The notes under the pieces were generated by a model. It was not told the DNA's origin and did no database searches. It saw nothing but the letters and a program-made list of their open reading frames with translations. From contig JAJYYB010000005.1 in NCBI GenBank assembly GCA_021801355.1, positions 1-64,000 of the forward strand: 64,000 nucleotides of DNA, written 5' to 3'. This DNA comes from Microcaldota archaeon. GTDB lineage: Archaea > Micrarchaeota > Micrarchaeia > Micrarchaeales > Micrarchaeaceae. The translations under genes and the position numbers were made by a program. Shown here piece by piece: positions 33,454 to 42,308 of the stretch (its first letter is position 1; the number at the start of each line of letters is the position of its first letter).

Positions 33454-34485
33454 ATGGTCGATAAAAATAACGCATTCATTCTCGCGTGCAAGGGTCGCGA
33501 AGCAGAATACACTCCGGTATGGTTCATGCGTCAGGCAGGCAGGTATTTACCCGGATATATGGAGCTAAGGAAGCACCACAGCATAATGGAAATGTACAAG
33601 AATCCTACCATAAGTTCTGCCATAACCACCATGCCCGTCGAGTCCATAGGAGTTGATGCAGCTATAGTATTTGCGGATTTAATGACGCCACTGGAAGCAA
33701 TGGGCATAGAGTTTGACATTGCATCTGGCGGTCCCATAATAAAATACCCAATAAAAGATCCACGGGGTATCGAAGCTCTTAAGCAGATAAATCCACTTTT
33801 CGATACAGGATATGTGATGGATACTATAAGAAGGTCAGTGGCCTCCCTTCAAAATCGCGTACCAATTATCGGGTTTTCCGGCGCGCCGTTCACCCTAGCA
33901 AGCTACATAATAGAGGGGGTGTTGAGCAAGGATCTTCATGTAATAAAAGAATTTATGCATTCGAATGCTGAGCCGTGGCACGCGCTCATGATAAAGCTTG
34001 CTGAAATGGTATCCACATACTCTATAGCCCAGGTGTCCAGTGGAGCCAGTGCAATACAATTATTTGACAGTTGGGCGGGCAATTTATGCCCTGCAGATTA
34101 TGAAGATTTTGTCATGCCATACATGAAAATGATATTTAGAAAGATATCAGAAGTTGGAGTGCCATCGATATACTTCAGCACCTGTACATCTGGCATGTTC
34201 GACCTTCTATCAGAGCTTGGTGCCGATGTCATAAGCGTGGACTGGCGTATGAACATTGATGATGCATGGTCCGGCATAGGCTGCAAGGCAATACAAGGAA
34301 ACCTGGATCCATCACTCATGCTATGCAATTTTAGTATCCTGGAAAGAAGCGCCAACGCCATAATGGAGCAGACTGCAGGCAGACCGGGCCACATCTTCAA
34401 TCTAGGCCATGGGATGTTACCTGCAACTCCTGTCCAGAATGCAGAAAGACTAGTAAAGCTGGTCCATGAACGGACCGCGTTGTGA
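33454..34485 (+). CDS. hemE: Uroporphyrinogen decarboxylase
   Basis: About 343 residues from ATG 33454 (MVDKNNAFI); ATG 33418 or TTG 33403 are possible longer starts. Converts uroporphyrinogen III to coproporphyrinogen III. The signature PVWFMRQAGRYLPGY is intact, as are FADLMTPLEAMGIEF, GFSGAPFTLASYIIEG, FDSWAG and the final NLGHGMLPATPVQN. First gene of the nine-gene heme run, overlapping hemH by four bases. Confidence 0.95.
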   Translation: MVDKNNAFILACKGREAEYTPVWFMRQAGRYLPGYMELRKHHSIMEMYKNPTISSAITTMPVESIGVDAAIVFADLMTPLEAMGIEFDIASGGPIIKYPIKDPRGIEALKQINPLFDTGYVMDTIRRSVASLQNRVPIIGFSGAPFTLASYIIEGVLSKDLHVIKEFMHSNAEPWHALMIKLAEMVSTYSIAQVSSGASAIQLFDSWAGNLCPADYEDFVMPYMKMIFRKISEVGVPSIYFSTCTSGMFDLLSELGADVISVDWRMNIDDAWSGIGCKAIQGNLDPSLMLCNFSILERSANAIMEQTAGRPGHIFNLGHGMLPATPVQNAERLVKLVHERTAL

Positions 34486-35420
34486 TTGATATGAAAAACG
34501 GGATACTACTTATGGGTTATGGTTCCCCCGAATCAATTGAGGATGTCGAGCAGTATCTGTGCAACATAAAAGCGCTGCATGCACAACCTAACACTTCTGT
34601 CGTCCCCACGATGGAAGAGACTGAAAGGTTGGAGATGAGGTACAAAGCCATTGGTGGCAGGTCTCCATTCAACGCGATAACCGAGCGTCAGTCCCGCTCT
34701 CTTTCATCATATCTGAAGTCTTACAGAATAGAAGCTAAGGTGTATACGGGCATGCTGCACTGGAAGCCAAGTATAGAAGATGCAGTATCTGGAATGGAGC
34801 GCGATGGCGTGACAGATATAATAGCCATACCTATGGCCCCATATTACTCCACTATTAGCACGGAGGGCTATAGAAAGGTTCTCAACAGGTGCTTAGCAAG
34901 ACTTAAGTCGGCGCCGGCCGTGTCATTCGTGAAGAGCTGGAACATAAATAAGCACCTTATAAAATTCTGGGAAGATGTGATAGCAACAGCGATGCAGCAT
35001 TCGAATACCGATGCACACATTATATTCACTGCACACAGCCTTCCAAGCATAACTGTAGAGAATGGTGATCCCTACAAGGATCAGTTTATTGAGACATGTA
35101 CCGCAATAACATCAGGTTTGGGCATCAAGGACTGGTCATATGCTTTCCAGAGCGCCAGCGGAGCAGGATGGTTAGGGCCTAGCATTGTAGATAGGCTAAA
35201 GATTATAGCTAGCGAAGGGAAGCACAAGAAAGTGGTTATAGCGCCAATAGGATTCATCACTGATAATTTGGAAACATTATACGACATAGACATAGAATGT
35301 GTAGCTGGTTTCAATAGCGCAAATATGTCTGTGTCAAGGGTAATTTTACCAAACGATTCGGAACTTCTTATAGAAGCACTCACATCGATTGTCAAAGAAA
35401 GAGTAACTAAGATAAGTTGA
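34482..35420 (+). CDS. hemH: Ferrochelatase (proto- or coproporphyrin type)
   Basis: 312 residues; inserts Fe2+ into a porphyrin. The metal-site His is in FTAHSLP, and GFITDNLETLYDIDIE carries the acidic ETLxxID motif; the usual His after the Asp (DHLETL) is Asn here. No membrane-binding tail. The TGA of hemE overlaps its start. Given that no coproporphyrinogen oxidase of HemN/HemF type is near, it may work on coproporphyrin III (CpfC role); the sequence alone does not decide this. Confidence 0.93.
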   Translation: MIDMKNGILLMGYGSPESIEDVEQYLCNIKALHAQPNTSVVPTMEETERLEMRYKAIGGRSPFNAITERQSRSLSSYLKSYRIEAKVYTGMLHWKPSIEDAVSGMERDGVTDIIAIPMAPYYSTISTEGYRKVLNRCLARLKSAPAVSFVKSWNINKHLIKFWEDVIATAMQHSNTDAHIIFTAHSLPSITVENGDPYKDQFIETCTAITSGLGIKDWSYAFQSASGAGWLGPSIVDRLKIIASEGKHKKVVIAPIGFITDNLETLYDIDIECVAGFNSANMSVSRVILPNDSELLIEALTSIVKERVTKIS

Positions 35421-35424
35421 TCGC

Positions 35425-36357
35425 TTGAAGCTAATGGCCGGCACAAGGGGGAGCAAGCTAGCATTGATCCAATGTTCCACAGTTGTAAAGGCGTTGACCT
35501 CTTCAATACCTGATCTTGAAGTGGAGCAAATGGTGATAAAGACGTCCGGCGATAGCGACCAAAGCACGCCAATACATGAGATGGAAGGCGAAGGCGCCTT
35601 TGAGAAGGAATTGGATGCCGCGGTCTTAAATGGCCAGGTTGACTTTGCAGTTCACAGCATGAAGGACGTGCCAGTGCTTCTGCCGGAAGGTCTTATAATA
35701 GCAGCAGTTCCGGAAAGGGCCTCCCGCAGCGACGTCATAGTATCAAAAGGATCATTAAAACTCAATGAACTTCCCGCAGGTGCAGTGATAGGCACTGGAA
35801 GTGTGCTAAGGCATGCGGAGCTCAAGTTGCATAAGCGCGATGCGATGCTAAAGGACATCCGCGGCAACGTAGATACGAGGCTGTCAAAATTGGATGGCGG
35901 CGAGTACGACGCCATAATAGTTGCCTCAGCTGCGCTAGAGAGGATGGGTTTGAAGGACAGGATAGCAGAGACGCTAAACACGTCAGATTTCATGCCAGCA
36001 GCGGGCCAGGGTGCGATAGCCTTGATTACCAGAAAGGATAATTCAGAGGTAGTCGCTATCCTTAGAAGGATAAATAGCGAAGTTTCAATGACCGAAGCGC
36101 TGGCGGAGCGCACCGCCATATCTGTAATAGGTGGCGGATGCAAGGTTCCGGTCGGCGCCATTGCTAGCGTATCCGGAGACATGATAGAAATCTCATGCGT
36201 GGTGTTCTCAAAGTATGGCGATTTGATAAAGCGCTCCGCAAGAGGCAGCGCCTCCGCAGCAGAAAGCGTAGCGAAAAGCCTTGGTTCAGAGATGCTTTCT
36301 GCTGGTGCAGAGTCTATGCTCAAGGAATGGCAAGCCTCAGCAGGTATACGATTATGA
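35425..36357 (+). CDS. hemC: Porphobilinogen deaminase (hydroxymethylbilane synthase)
   Basis: 310 residues. Polymerises four porphobilinogens. AGTRGSKLALIQ at the N-terminus, EKELDAAVLNGQVDFAVHSMKDVP (catalytic Asp region), RRHAELK-like RHAELKLHKRD, DIRGNVDTRL, AGQGAIA and the dipyrromethane-cofactor Cys in GGGCKVPVGA. Starts at TTG 35425, four bases after hemH; ATG 35434 is a shorter option that would trim the first strand. Confidence 0.96.
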   Translation: MKLMAGTRGSKLALIQCSTVVKALTSSIPDLEVEQMVIKTSGDSDQSTPIHEMEGEGAFEKELDAAVLNGQVDFAVHSMKDVPVLLPEGLIIAAVPERASRSDVIVSKGSLKLNELPAGAVIGTGSVLRHAELKLHKRDAMLKDIRGNVDTRLSKLDGGEYDAIIVASAALERMGLKDRIAETLNTSDFMPAAGQGAIALITRKDNSEVVAILRRINSEVSMTEALAERTAISVIGGGCKVPVGAIASVSGDMIEISCVVFSKYGDLIKRSARGSASAAESVAKSLGSEMLSAGAESMLKEWQASAGIRL

Positions 36358-37202
36358 TGAGCGCCAAGACTATCGCAGTTGCAATGCCTGAAGCTTCGGC
36401 ACGCAGAGTGATTTCTGCAATCGTGAAGCTGGGCGGTCGCCCATACCACATCCCCACGACATGCGTGCGCATGTCAGAGTGCGAAAAATCAGTAGCGAAG
36501 CTATACGATGATCTGTCTTCAGGCGCCGTTGATTACATTGCATTTCTCAGCTGCAACGCCTTCACATATCTTGTTGAGGCTGCTTCCGGATTGGACATAG
36601 TGAAGCAGTTAAAGACAGTCCCTATCATATCAGTAGGCCAGAAGACAGCTGAATTCCTAGAATCTAATGGGCTTAAGCCATCTATCATAGCAGCACAGCC
36701 TGGTTATGCCGGAATTGTTGATTCAATGAAGCCTTCTGCGATTCATGGCAAGCGCATCGTTGTTATACGTAACGCATCAGCCAAGAATAGCATGTCGTCC
36801 GCCCTTCTCTCTGCTGGTGCCTTAGATGTCATAGAGATCGGCACTTATGAAACAAGAACTATTCTGGATGCCAAAGCCTCACGCGCATTCTACGAAGCAC
36901 TTTCATCAAGATCCATAGACGCAATAATATTCGGAAGTGGCTTGGGGGCAGAGGGTATGATGGAGATGCTTGGCATAGCGCCGTTCAGCCCAAAACAGGC
37001 ATCACTCCTATCAGGAGTGCTTCTTGCTGCAATAGGCGCCTCAACTGCCCGCACCATGGCATCGATAGGTATGGTCGCAGAAGTTGTGCCTGACAAGTGC
37101 ACTTTCGATGACCTGGTGATAGCCCTTGATGCAAGGCTCGGTGCGGGTCGCCCAACAATGTCAGATTCACATTGCGACATGGTGAATCCTACTTCGAAAT
37201 GA
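36354..37202 (+). CDS. hemD: Uroporphyrinogen-III synthase
   Basis: About 282 residues from the ATG overlapping the hemC stop (ATGATGA). HemD proteins are poorly conserved; the two-lobed plan is visible: TIAVAMPEASARRVISAIVKLGG, then VDYIAFLSCNAFTYLVE, then VDSMKPSAIHGKRIVVIRN and a late IIFGSGLGAEGMME / AAIGASTARTMASIGMVAEVVPD segment typical of the family. Position between hemC and hemA supports the call. Confidence 0.85.
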   Translation: MMSAKTIAVAMPEASARRVISAIVKLGGRPYHIPTTCVRMSECEKSVAKLYDDLSSGAVDYIAFLSCNAFTYLVEAASGLDIVKQLKTVPIISVGQKTAEFLESNGLKPSIIAAQPGYAGIVDSMKPSAIHGKRIVVIRNASAKNSMSSALLSAGALDVIEIGTYETRTILDAKASRAFYEALSSRSIDAIIFGSGLGAEGMMEMLGIAPFSPKQASLLSGVLLAAIGASTARTMASIGMVAEVVPDKCTFDDLVIALDARLGAGRPTMSDSHCDMVNPTSK

Positions 37203-38383
37203 TTTTCATGCACATAATTAGCTTACACGCGACTTACAAGACTATGGACCTGACGCATCTTGGCAAGTGGGCATCGCACGATAAAGCGTTCTTTGCGCAA
37301 AAATTGGAAGAATCTGGCATACATGAGTATGTGGTACTAAAAACATGCAATCGCATAGAGATATATATCGCGGTGTCTGAGGTCCAAAGTGCAAAGCCCT
37401 GCCTAACATCAATAATCTCGGATATGCAAACTACCGGCGCATACATCTTGGAAGACCAAGACTCCATAACACACATAATGCGCGTGTGTGCAGGCATAGA
37501 ATCAATGATACTCGGGGAGCAGGAGATACAGAAGCAGGTCAAAGATTCGCTAGCCGATGCGCAGGCTGCCGGCACTGCGTCAAAGGCCCTCAACTATATC
37601 TTTATGAAAGCATTGTCTACTGCCAAGAAAGCGCGCGCAAGCACGTCGTTGTCAACAAGCGCATTCTCAATACCAAAGGCAGCTTCAGCGATAATAGCAC
37701 ATACAAAAGGCATAAGCAGCGTTTGTATCGTTGGTACTGGTCATATGGCCAGTCGTGTGTTGAAGGAACTTTCAGATGCCGGTCTGAGTATAACATTATG
37801 TGGCAGGAACTCGGCCAAATTGAAAGCACTATCAAATGGACATGATATAAATACAATCAATCTAGTGGATTTCAACCCTTCAAATTTCGATGCCATAATA
37901 ACTGCAGTGTCGTCTCCAGAACCAATACTCAGGATTCCTTACGCAGAAAAGCCGCTTCTTACAATAGATCTTGGCAACCCGAGGAACGTAAGCTCCAATG
38001 GCAAGTCCACATACATAGACCTAATGAGCGTCAAGAACTACGCGCATGTTAACGCAAAGCTTAGCTCGGAAGATAACAGGATAATATCGCGTATAATGGG
38101 CAGTTCCTCTGACTGCGTGGTTAGGTATCTCAACTTGATGGAAGCAGATGAAATAATAGCATCGTTGTACAAAAGCGCCGAAGTCGCCGATATGGTGCAG
38201 TGCGGAAAGGCGCTAAAGCTGATAGGTTATGAACACAGTGCTACGGTTGATATGATGGCGAAGTCGATATCAAATGCGATACTTAGCGGTCCTGTCCAGA
38301 ACATCAAGAGGATAATAAAGGATGGCGATGCTACCAAGATAGAAACCCTTAGGGAGATATTCGGAGTGGATAAAAAGCGGTGA
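37199..38383 (+). CDS. hemA: Glutamyl-tRNA reductase
   Basis: 394 residues. Reduces glutamyl-tRNA(Glu) to glutamate-1-semialdehyde, the first step of the C5 route. Catalytic Cys in LKTCNRIEIY, the signature ESMILGEQEIQKQV, NADPH site IVGTGHMASRVLKEL and the C-terminal dimerisation helices. The ATG at 37199 overlaps the hemD TGA by four bases, which fixes the start better than the open frame upstream. Confidence 0.95.
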   Translation: MIFMHIISLHATYKTMDLTHLGKWASHDKAFFAQKLEESGIHEYVVLKTCNRIEIYIAVSEVQSAKPCLTSIISDMQTTGAYILEDQDSITHIMRVCAGIESMILGEQEIQKQVKDSLADAQAAGTASKALNYIFMKALSTAKKARASTSLSTSAFSIPKAASAIIAHTKGISSVCIVGTGHMASRVLKELSDAGLSITLCGRNSAKLKALSNGHDINTINLVDFNPSNFDAIITAVSSPEPILRIPYAEKPLLTIDLGNPRNVSSNGKSTYIDLMSVKNYAHVNAKLSSEDNRIISRIMGSSSDCVVRYLNLMEADEIIASLYKSAEVADMVQCGKALKLIGYEHSATVDMMAKSISNAILSGPVQNIKRIIKDGDATKIETLREIFGVDKKR

Positions 38384-38387
38384 TTTA

Positions 38388-39818
38388 GTGTTAAAGGAGG
38401 TAGTAATAATAGGAGGTGGTGTATCTGGTCTATCATCAGCCTATTTCATAAAAAAATACCTGGCTGTGCATAGAGCGCCTCCAACAGTCAATATTACTGT
38501 TTTAGAACAGGATTATCGCACCGGAGGTAAGATCGCCACCGAGATGGTGGGCGATTTCACGGTGGAGAAAGGTCCTGATTCAGTAACCACATCCAACGAG
38601 ATTTTCATGAGGTTGTGCAGGGATCTAGACATAGACAAGCATATGATTGCCCCGGAACAGTCTGCAAGCAAGGTCAGCGTGCTACTTGGCAAGCAACTGC
38701 GAAGCTTGCCTGAGGGTCTTGCAATGATGTTGCCAAATTCAATAACATCAATGGTTCTTAGTGATTTATTGACACCAATCGGGAAAAGCCGCGCGGCACT
38801 GGAAATACTCATGCCTCGCGGCTCAGGCGCCGACGAATCTGTTGCAAGTTTTGTCAAGCGCAGATTCGGTAGGGAAGTATACGAAAGGCTCGCAGAGCCG
38901 CTACTTTGTGGCATCCACGCTGGCAATCCTGAATTCACAAGCTTAAGGTGCGCTTTTCCGTACTTAGCCGAATTCGAGCACAATTTCCGCAGCATCCTAC
39001 TAAGTGGCAAGAAGCATTGGCATCGCACTACAAATGCCACCGCCAATACGCCGCCCCGCCCTCAATTAATATCATTAGACAGCGGAATGGAGGACCTTCC
39101 AAACGCTCTAGTTAAGGCTCTGGGCTCAGCAAACATACTTACGCATAAAGGTGTAAAGAGCGTGGTGCCTACGGGTACGCGCAATGGCAACCATCTCATA
39201 AATCTGTTCAATGGCGAGACTATGAGCGCTGATGCAATTATAATAGCCACTCCTGCTTATTCCTCTGCCAAAATGCTCTCAGGTTCAGATGAGCGTTTGG
39301 CAGGACTTCTCACTGCAATCCAGTACAGGTCGGTTGTAACAGTATCGCTTGCTTATAAAAATTCAGACATAATATCATATCCCAATGGTTCCGGCGTACT
39401 GATACCAAGAATAGAGGGCATGCGCCTTGGCGCAATAACATGGAGTTCGCTCAAATGGTCGTCGCGCGCACCGTCGCGCACACTTCTTGCACGATGCTAC
39501 TTCAATGATGCATACTACAACGACACTATAAATCTGGATGACCGGGCCATAATAGACATGGCAAATGATTCACTCTCAGCTCTCCTTGGCATAATCGGCA
39601 AGCCCATAATGTCAAGGGTGTATAGATGGCCAATGGGCATGCCGCAATACACAATAGGACATTCTCAACGCGTAGATGCCATAATGTCCAAACTGAAGGA
39701 ACACAAAGGCATATTCGTTACGGGCGCATGGATAAATGGCGTCGGCGTGCCTAATTGCGTGTCAAATTCATCAAAAGTTGCCACAGAAGTTGTAGATTAT
39801 ATCTGCAAATCGGCGTGA
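38388..39818 (+). CDS. hemY: Protoporphyrinogen/coproporphyrinogen III oxidase (HemY/CgoX type)
   Basis: 476 residues, FAD enzyme oxidising a porphyrinogen to a porphyrin with O2. FAD-binding VVIIGGGVSGLSSAYFI near the start, EQDYRTGGKI, the GPDSVTTSN segment, EPLLCGIHAGNP and a C-terminal FVTGAWINGVGVPNCV FAD loop. Starts with GTG four bases after the hemA stop. Members act on protoporphyrinogen IX or coproporphyrinogen III; the operon lacks a HemN/HemF, which favours the latter. Confidence 0.93.
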   Translation: MLKEVVIIGGGVSGLSSAYFIKKYLAVHRAPPTVNITVLEQDYRTGGKIATEMVGDFTVEKGPDSVTTSNEIFMRLCRDLDIDKHMIAPEQSASKVSVLLGKQLRSLPEGLAMMLPNSITSMVLSDLLTPIGKSRAALEILMPRGSGADESVASFVKRRFGREVYERLAEPLLCGIHAGNPEFTSLRCAFPYLAEFEHNFRSILLSGKKHWHRTTNATANTPPRPQLISLDSGMEDLPNALVKALGSANILTHKGVKSVVPTGTRNGNHLINLFNGETMSADAIIIATPAYSSAKMLSGSDERLAGLLTAIQYRSVVTVSLAYKNSDIISYPNGSGVLIPRIEGMRLGAITWSSLKWSSRAPSRTLLARCYFNDAYYNDTINLDDRAIIDMANDSLSALLGIIGKPIMSRVYRWPMGMPQYTIGHSQRVDAIMSKLKEHKGIFVTGAWINGVGVPNCVSNSSKVATEVVDYICKSA

Positions 39819-39822
39819 TTTT

Positions 39823-40980
39823 ATGATACAAAGAACAGAACATACAAACAATTCACCACGTTTTTCAAATAAACCTGTATTAGTATTCTGGGAGACTACG
39901 AAAGCATGCCCACTAGCATGTAAGCATTGCAGAGCATCCGCGATACATGATCCATTGCCTGGGGAGCTAAACACGCAGGAAGGCTATGCGCTAATAGATT
40001 CTGTGACTGAATTTGGCACCCCCGCTCCAGTGCTAATACTGACTGGCGGAGATCCTATGGCCCGCAGCGATATATTTGAGCTAATGCACCATGCTAGAAA
40101 TAAGGGTGTGAAATTCGCAGTATCACCAGCTGTTTCGCCATCGCTTGACTCAGAAAAACTGACAAGGCTTCGCGATGTTGGTGCAACATCGATATCGGTG
40201 AGTCTGGATGGTGCGTGCAGCGAAACGCACGACAGAATTCGAAACATAGCAGGAACGTTTGATAATACAATGCGAGTAATAAGAGAGGCAAACGCAATCG
40301 GGCTTGCAATCCAAGTCAATACCACAGTCATGAAGAGCAATATGCGTGAAATGGCAAAAATATTTCACCTAATCAAGTCAATGGGTGTAAAGACATGGGA
40401 AGTGTTCTTCTTAATAAAAATCGGCCGTGGTTCAGAAGTGGAGGAAATAACCCCGCAGGAGAGCGAGAGTGTATGCAACTTCTTGTATGATTCTTCAATG
40501 TGTGGGATGACTGTGCGGACCGTAGAAGCACCATTCATAAGGCGCGTAGCATCTATGCGAAGATCTGCCGGAATGTATTGCGGCGACATTTACTTAGGCC
40601 TACGCAATGAGTTGTCTGCACTTGGATATAGCGCCAATGAACCATCCTCAATAGCCAGTATCGGTACGCTAGATGGCGACGGCATCTTGTTCATAGCCAA
40701 TGACGGATCAATATATCCGGGAGGCTTCCTGCCGCTAAAGCTGGGTGATTCAAGGTCAAACAACATTGTTGAAGTTTACAGAGATAATGAGATGCTTAAA
40801 GGCATAAGGGATAGATCAATAAATGGGCCTTGTGGTACGTGCCGGTATAAACAGGCGTGCGGTGGGAGCAGAGCAAGATCATTCGTCTCGTCCTCCAACC
40901 CATTGGGCTCTGATACTGCCTGTGCCTATGCATATAACGACCTGCACGCCCTATACAAGCGTCAATGTGATGACAAATGA
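39823..40980 (+). CDS. AhbD/NirJ-like radical SAM/SPASM protein in heme operon
   Basis: 385 residues. Radical SAM motif WETTKACPLACKHCRASA near residue 28-45 has the CxxxCxxCRA form shared by AhbC, AhbD, NirJ and related enzymes rather than the HemN form. LTGGDPM and SVSLDGACSETHD follow. A SPASM-type C-terminus has Cys in CGTCRYKQACGG and GSDTACAYAY for extra Fe-S. AhbD makes heme b by decarboxylating Fe-coproporphyrin III. Within hemY-this-hemL, overlapping hemL by four bases, it is the best candidate for that step here. Family-level call is strong, the reaction is inferred. Confidence 0.8.
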   Translation: MIQRTEHTNNSPRFSNKPVLVFWETTKACPLACKHCRASAIHDPLPGELNTQEGYALIDSVTEFGTPAPVLILTGGDPMARSDIFELMHHARNKGVKFAVSPAVSPSLDSEKLTRLRDVGATSISVSLDGACSETHDRIRNIAGTFDNTMRVIREANAIGLAIQVNTTVMKSNMREMAKIFHLIKSMGVKTWEVFFLIKIGRGSEVEEITPQESESVCNFLYDSSMCGMTVRTVEAPFIRRVASMRRSAGMYCGDIYLGLRNELSALGYSANEPSSIASIGTLDGDGILFIANDGSIYPGGFLPLKLGDSRSNNIVEVYRDNEMLKGIRDRSINGPCGTCRYKQACGGSRARSFVSSSNPLGSDTACAYAYNDLHALYKRQCDDK

Positions 40981-42290
40981 ACAGCTATAATAGGTCTAAG
41001 CGGTTATACGCAAAGGCAAATAAGGTAATGCCCGGAGGTGTGAGCAGCCCAGTAAGGGCATTCGGCTCTGTTGGCGGTTCCCCGCTGTTCATTGCAAGGG
41101 GGAAGGGACAGCACATATGGGATGTAGACGGCAATCGTTTTACAGACTATGTTTGCTCTTGGGGCGCCTTAATACTCGGACATGCCAACAATGTCGTGAC
41201 AAGGAGCGTCTATAATGCAGTGAAATGTGGTTCAAGCTTTGGTGCACCTACTGAATCAGAGGTAGATCTAGCAAGAAGGATTCGCAGCCGCTTGAGCTCT
41301 ATAAACAAGATAAGGTTTGTAAACTCCGGCACCGAAGCCACAATGTCAGCCATAAGGCTAGCTAGGGCTTATACAAAGCGCTCAAAGGTGATAAAATTTG
41401 AAGGCTGCTACCATGGGCATGCAGATTCGTTCTTATCGGGATCAGGTTCGGGCCTTGCAACGCTAGGCATAGCTTCTTCGCCAGGGGTCCCAGCCTCTTT
41501 TGCCAGTGAGACGATATCTGTGCCGTACAACGATACCAATGCGCTAGAATCGGCATTCGCAAAACACGACAAATGCATAGCTGCAGTGATAGTTGAACCT
41601 ATTGCAGGAAACATGGGAGTAGTACCGCCAATGCGAGGCTTTCTAGATTCCATAAGGAAGCTGTGCACTGATAATGGTTCTATATTGGTATTTGATGAGG
41701 TAATAACAGGTTTCAGGGTGTCAATGGGTGGGGCTCAGAAGCTTTACCATATAAAACCAGATCTTACATGCTTAGGCAAAATAATCGGAGGCGGCTTTCC
41801 TATTGGTGCCTACGGCGGTTCCAAGGAGATAATGGATATGGTGGCACCATCCGGACCAGTTTATCAGGCAGGTACGCTTGCTGGCAATCCAGCCGCCATG
41901 GCAGGTGGAATAGCAACATTATCGTCACTGCACCCTAATACATACGCGCTCCTGGAACGTCTCGCTTCAAGGCTTGGGCGTGGTTTGCGCGACGCCGCCG
42001 AAGACAGCGATGTCCCAGTAGTGATTAACAGGGTAGGCTCAATGATGAGCGTATTCTTCAACAGCGACCAAGTTAGCGATTTCGTCACCTCAAAGATGTC
42101 AGATACATCATCGTTCAAAGAGTTCTTCTGGCGCATGTTGGCCTATGGCACATACATGCCTCCGTCGCAATTCGAGTCATTTTTCGTTTCTACATCCCAT
42201 CACACAGATGATATAGACACAAGCATAGAACATGCGTATGATGCGATGCGCTTATGCCGCACTGCTTCAATACGAAGACATCACGCTTAA
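40977..42290 (+). CDS. hemL: Glutamate-1-semialdehyde 2,1-aminomutase
   Basis: 437 residues, PLP enzyme converting glutamate-1-semialdehyde to 5-aminolevulinate. MPGGVSSPVRAFGSVGG at the N-terminus, NSGTEATMSAIRLARAYT, VFDEVITGFRVS and the PLP Lys in CLGKIIGGGFPIGAYGG. ATG overlaps the preceding TGA (ATGA). Confidence 0.96.
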   Translation: MNSYNRSKRLYAKANKVMPGGVSSPVRAFGSVGGSPLFIARGKGQHIWDVDGNRFTDYVCSWGALILGHANNVVTRSVYNAVKCGSSFGAPTESEVDLARRIRSRLSSINKIRFVNSGTEATMSAIRLARAYTKRSKVIKFEGCYHGHADSFLSGSGSGLATLGIASSPGVPASFASETISVPYNDTNALESAFAKHDKCIAAVIVEPIAGNMGVVPPMRGFLDSIRKLCTDNGSILVFDEVITGFRVSMGGAQKLYHIKPDLTCLGKIIGGGFPIGAYGGSKEIMDMVAPSGPVYQAGTLAGNPAAMAGGIATLSSLHPNTYALLERLASRLGRGLRDAAEDSDVPVVINRVGSMMSVFFNSDQVSDFVTSKMSDTSSFKEFFWRMLAYGTYMPPSQFESFFVSTSHHTDDIDTSIEHAYDAMRLCRTASIRRHHA

Positions 42291-42308
42291 CGCATCGCTG
42301 GAGATAAC

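Noticed and set aside
35652-36449. 265-residue minus-strand frame opposite hemC
   Set aside because: Antisense of a clear hemC gene; no family match and no promoter or ribosome site.
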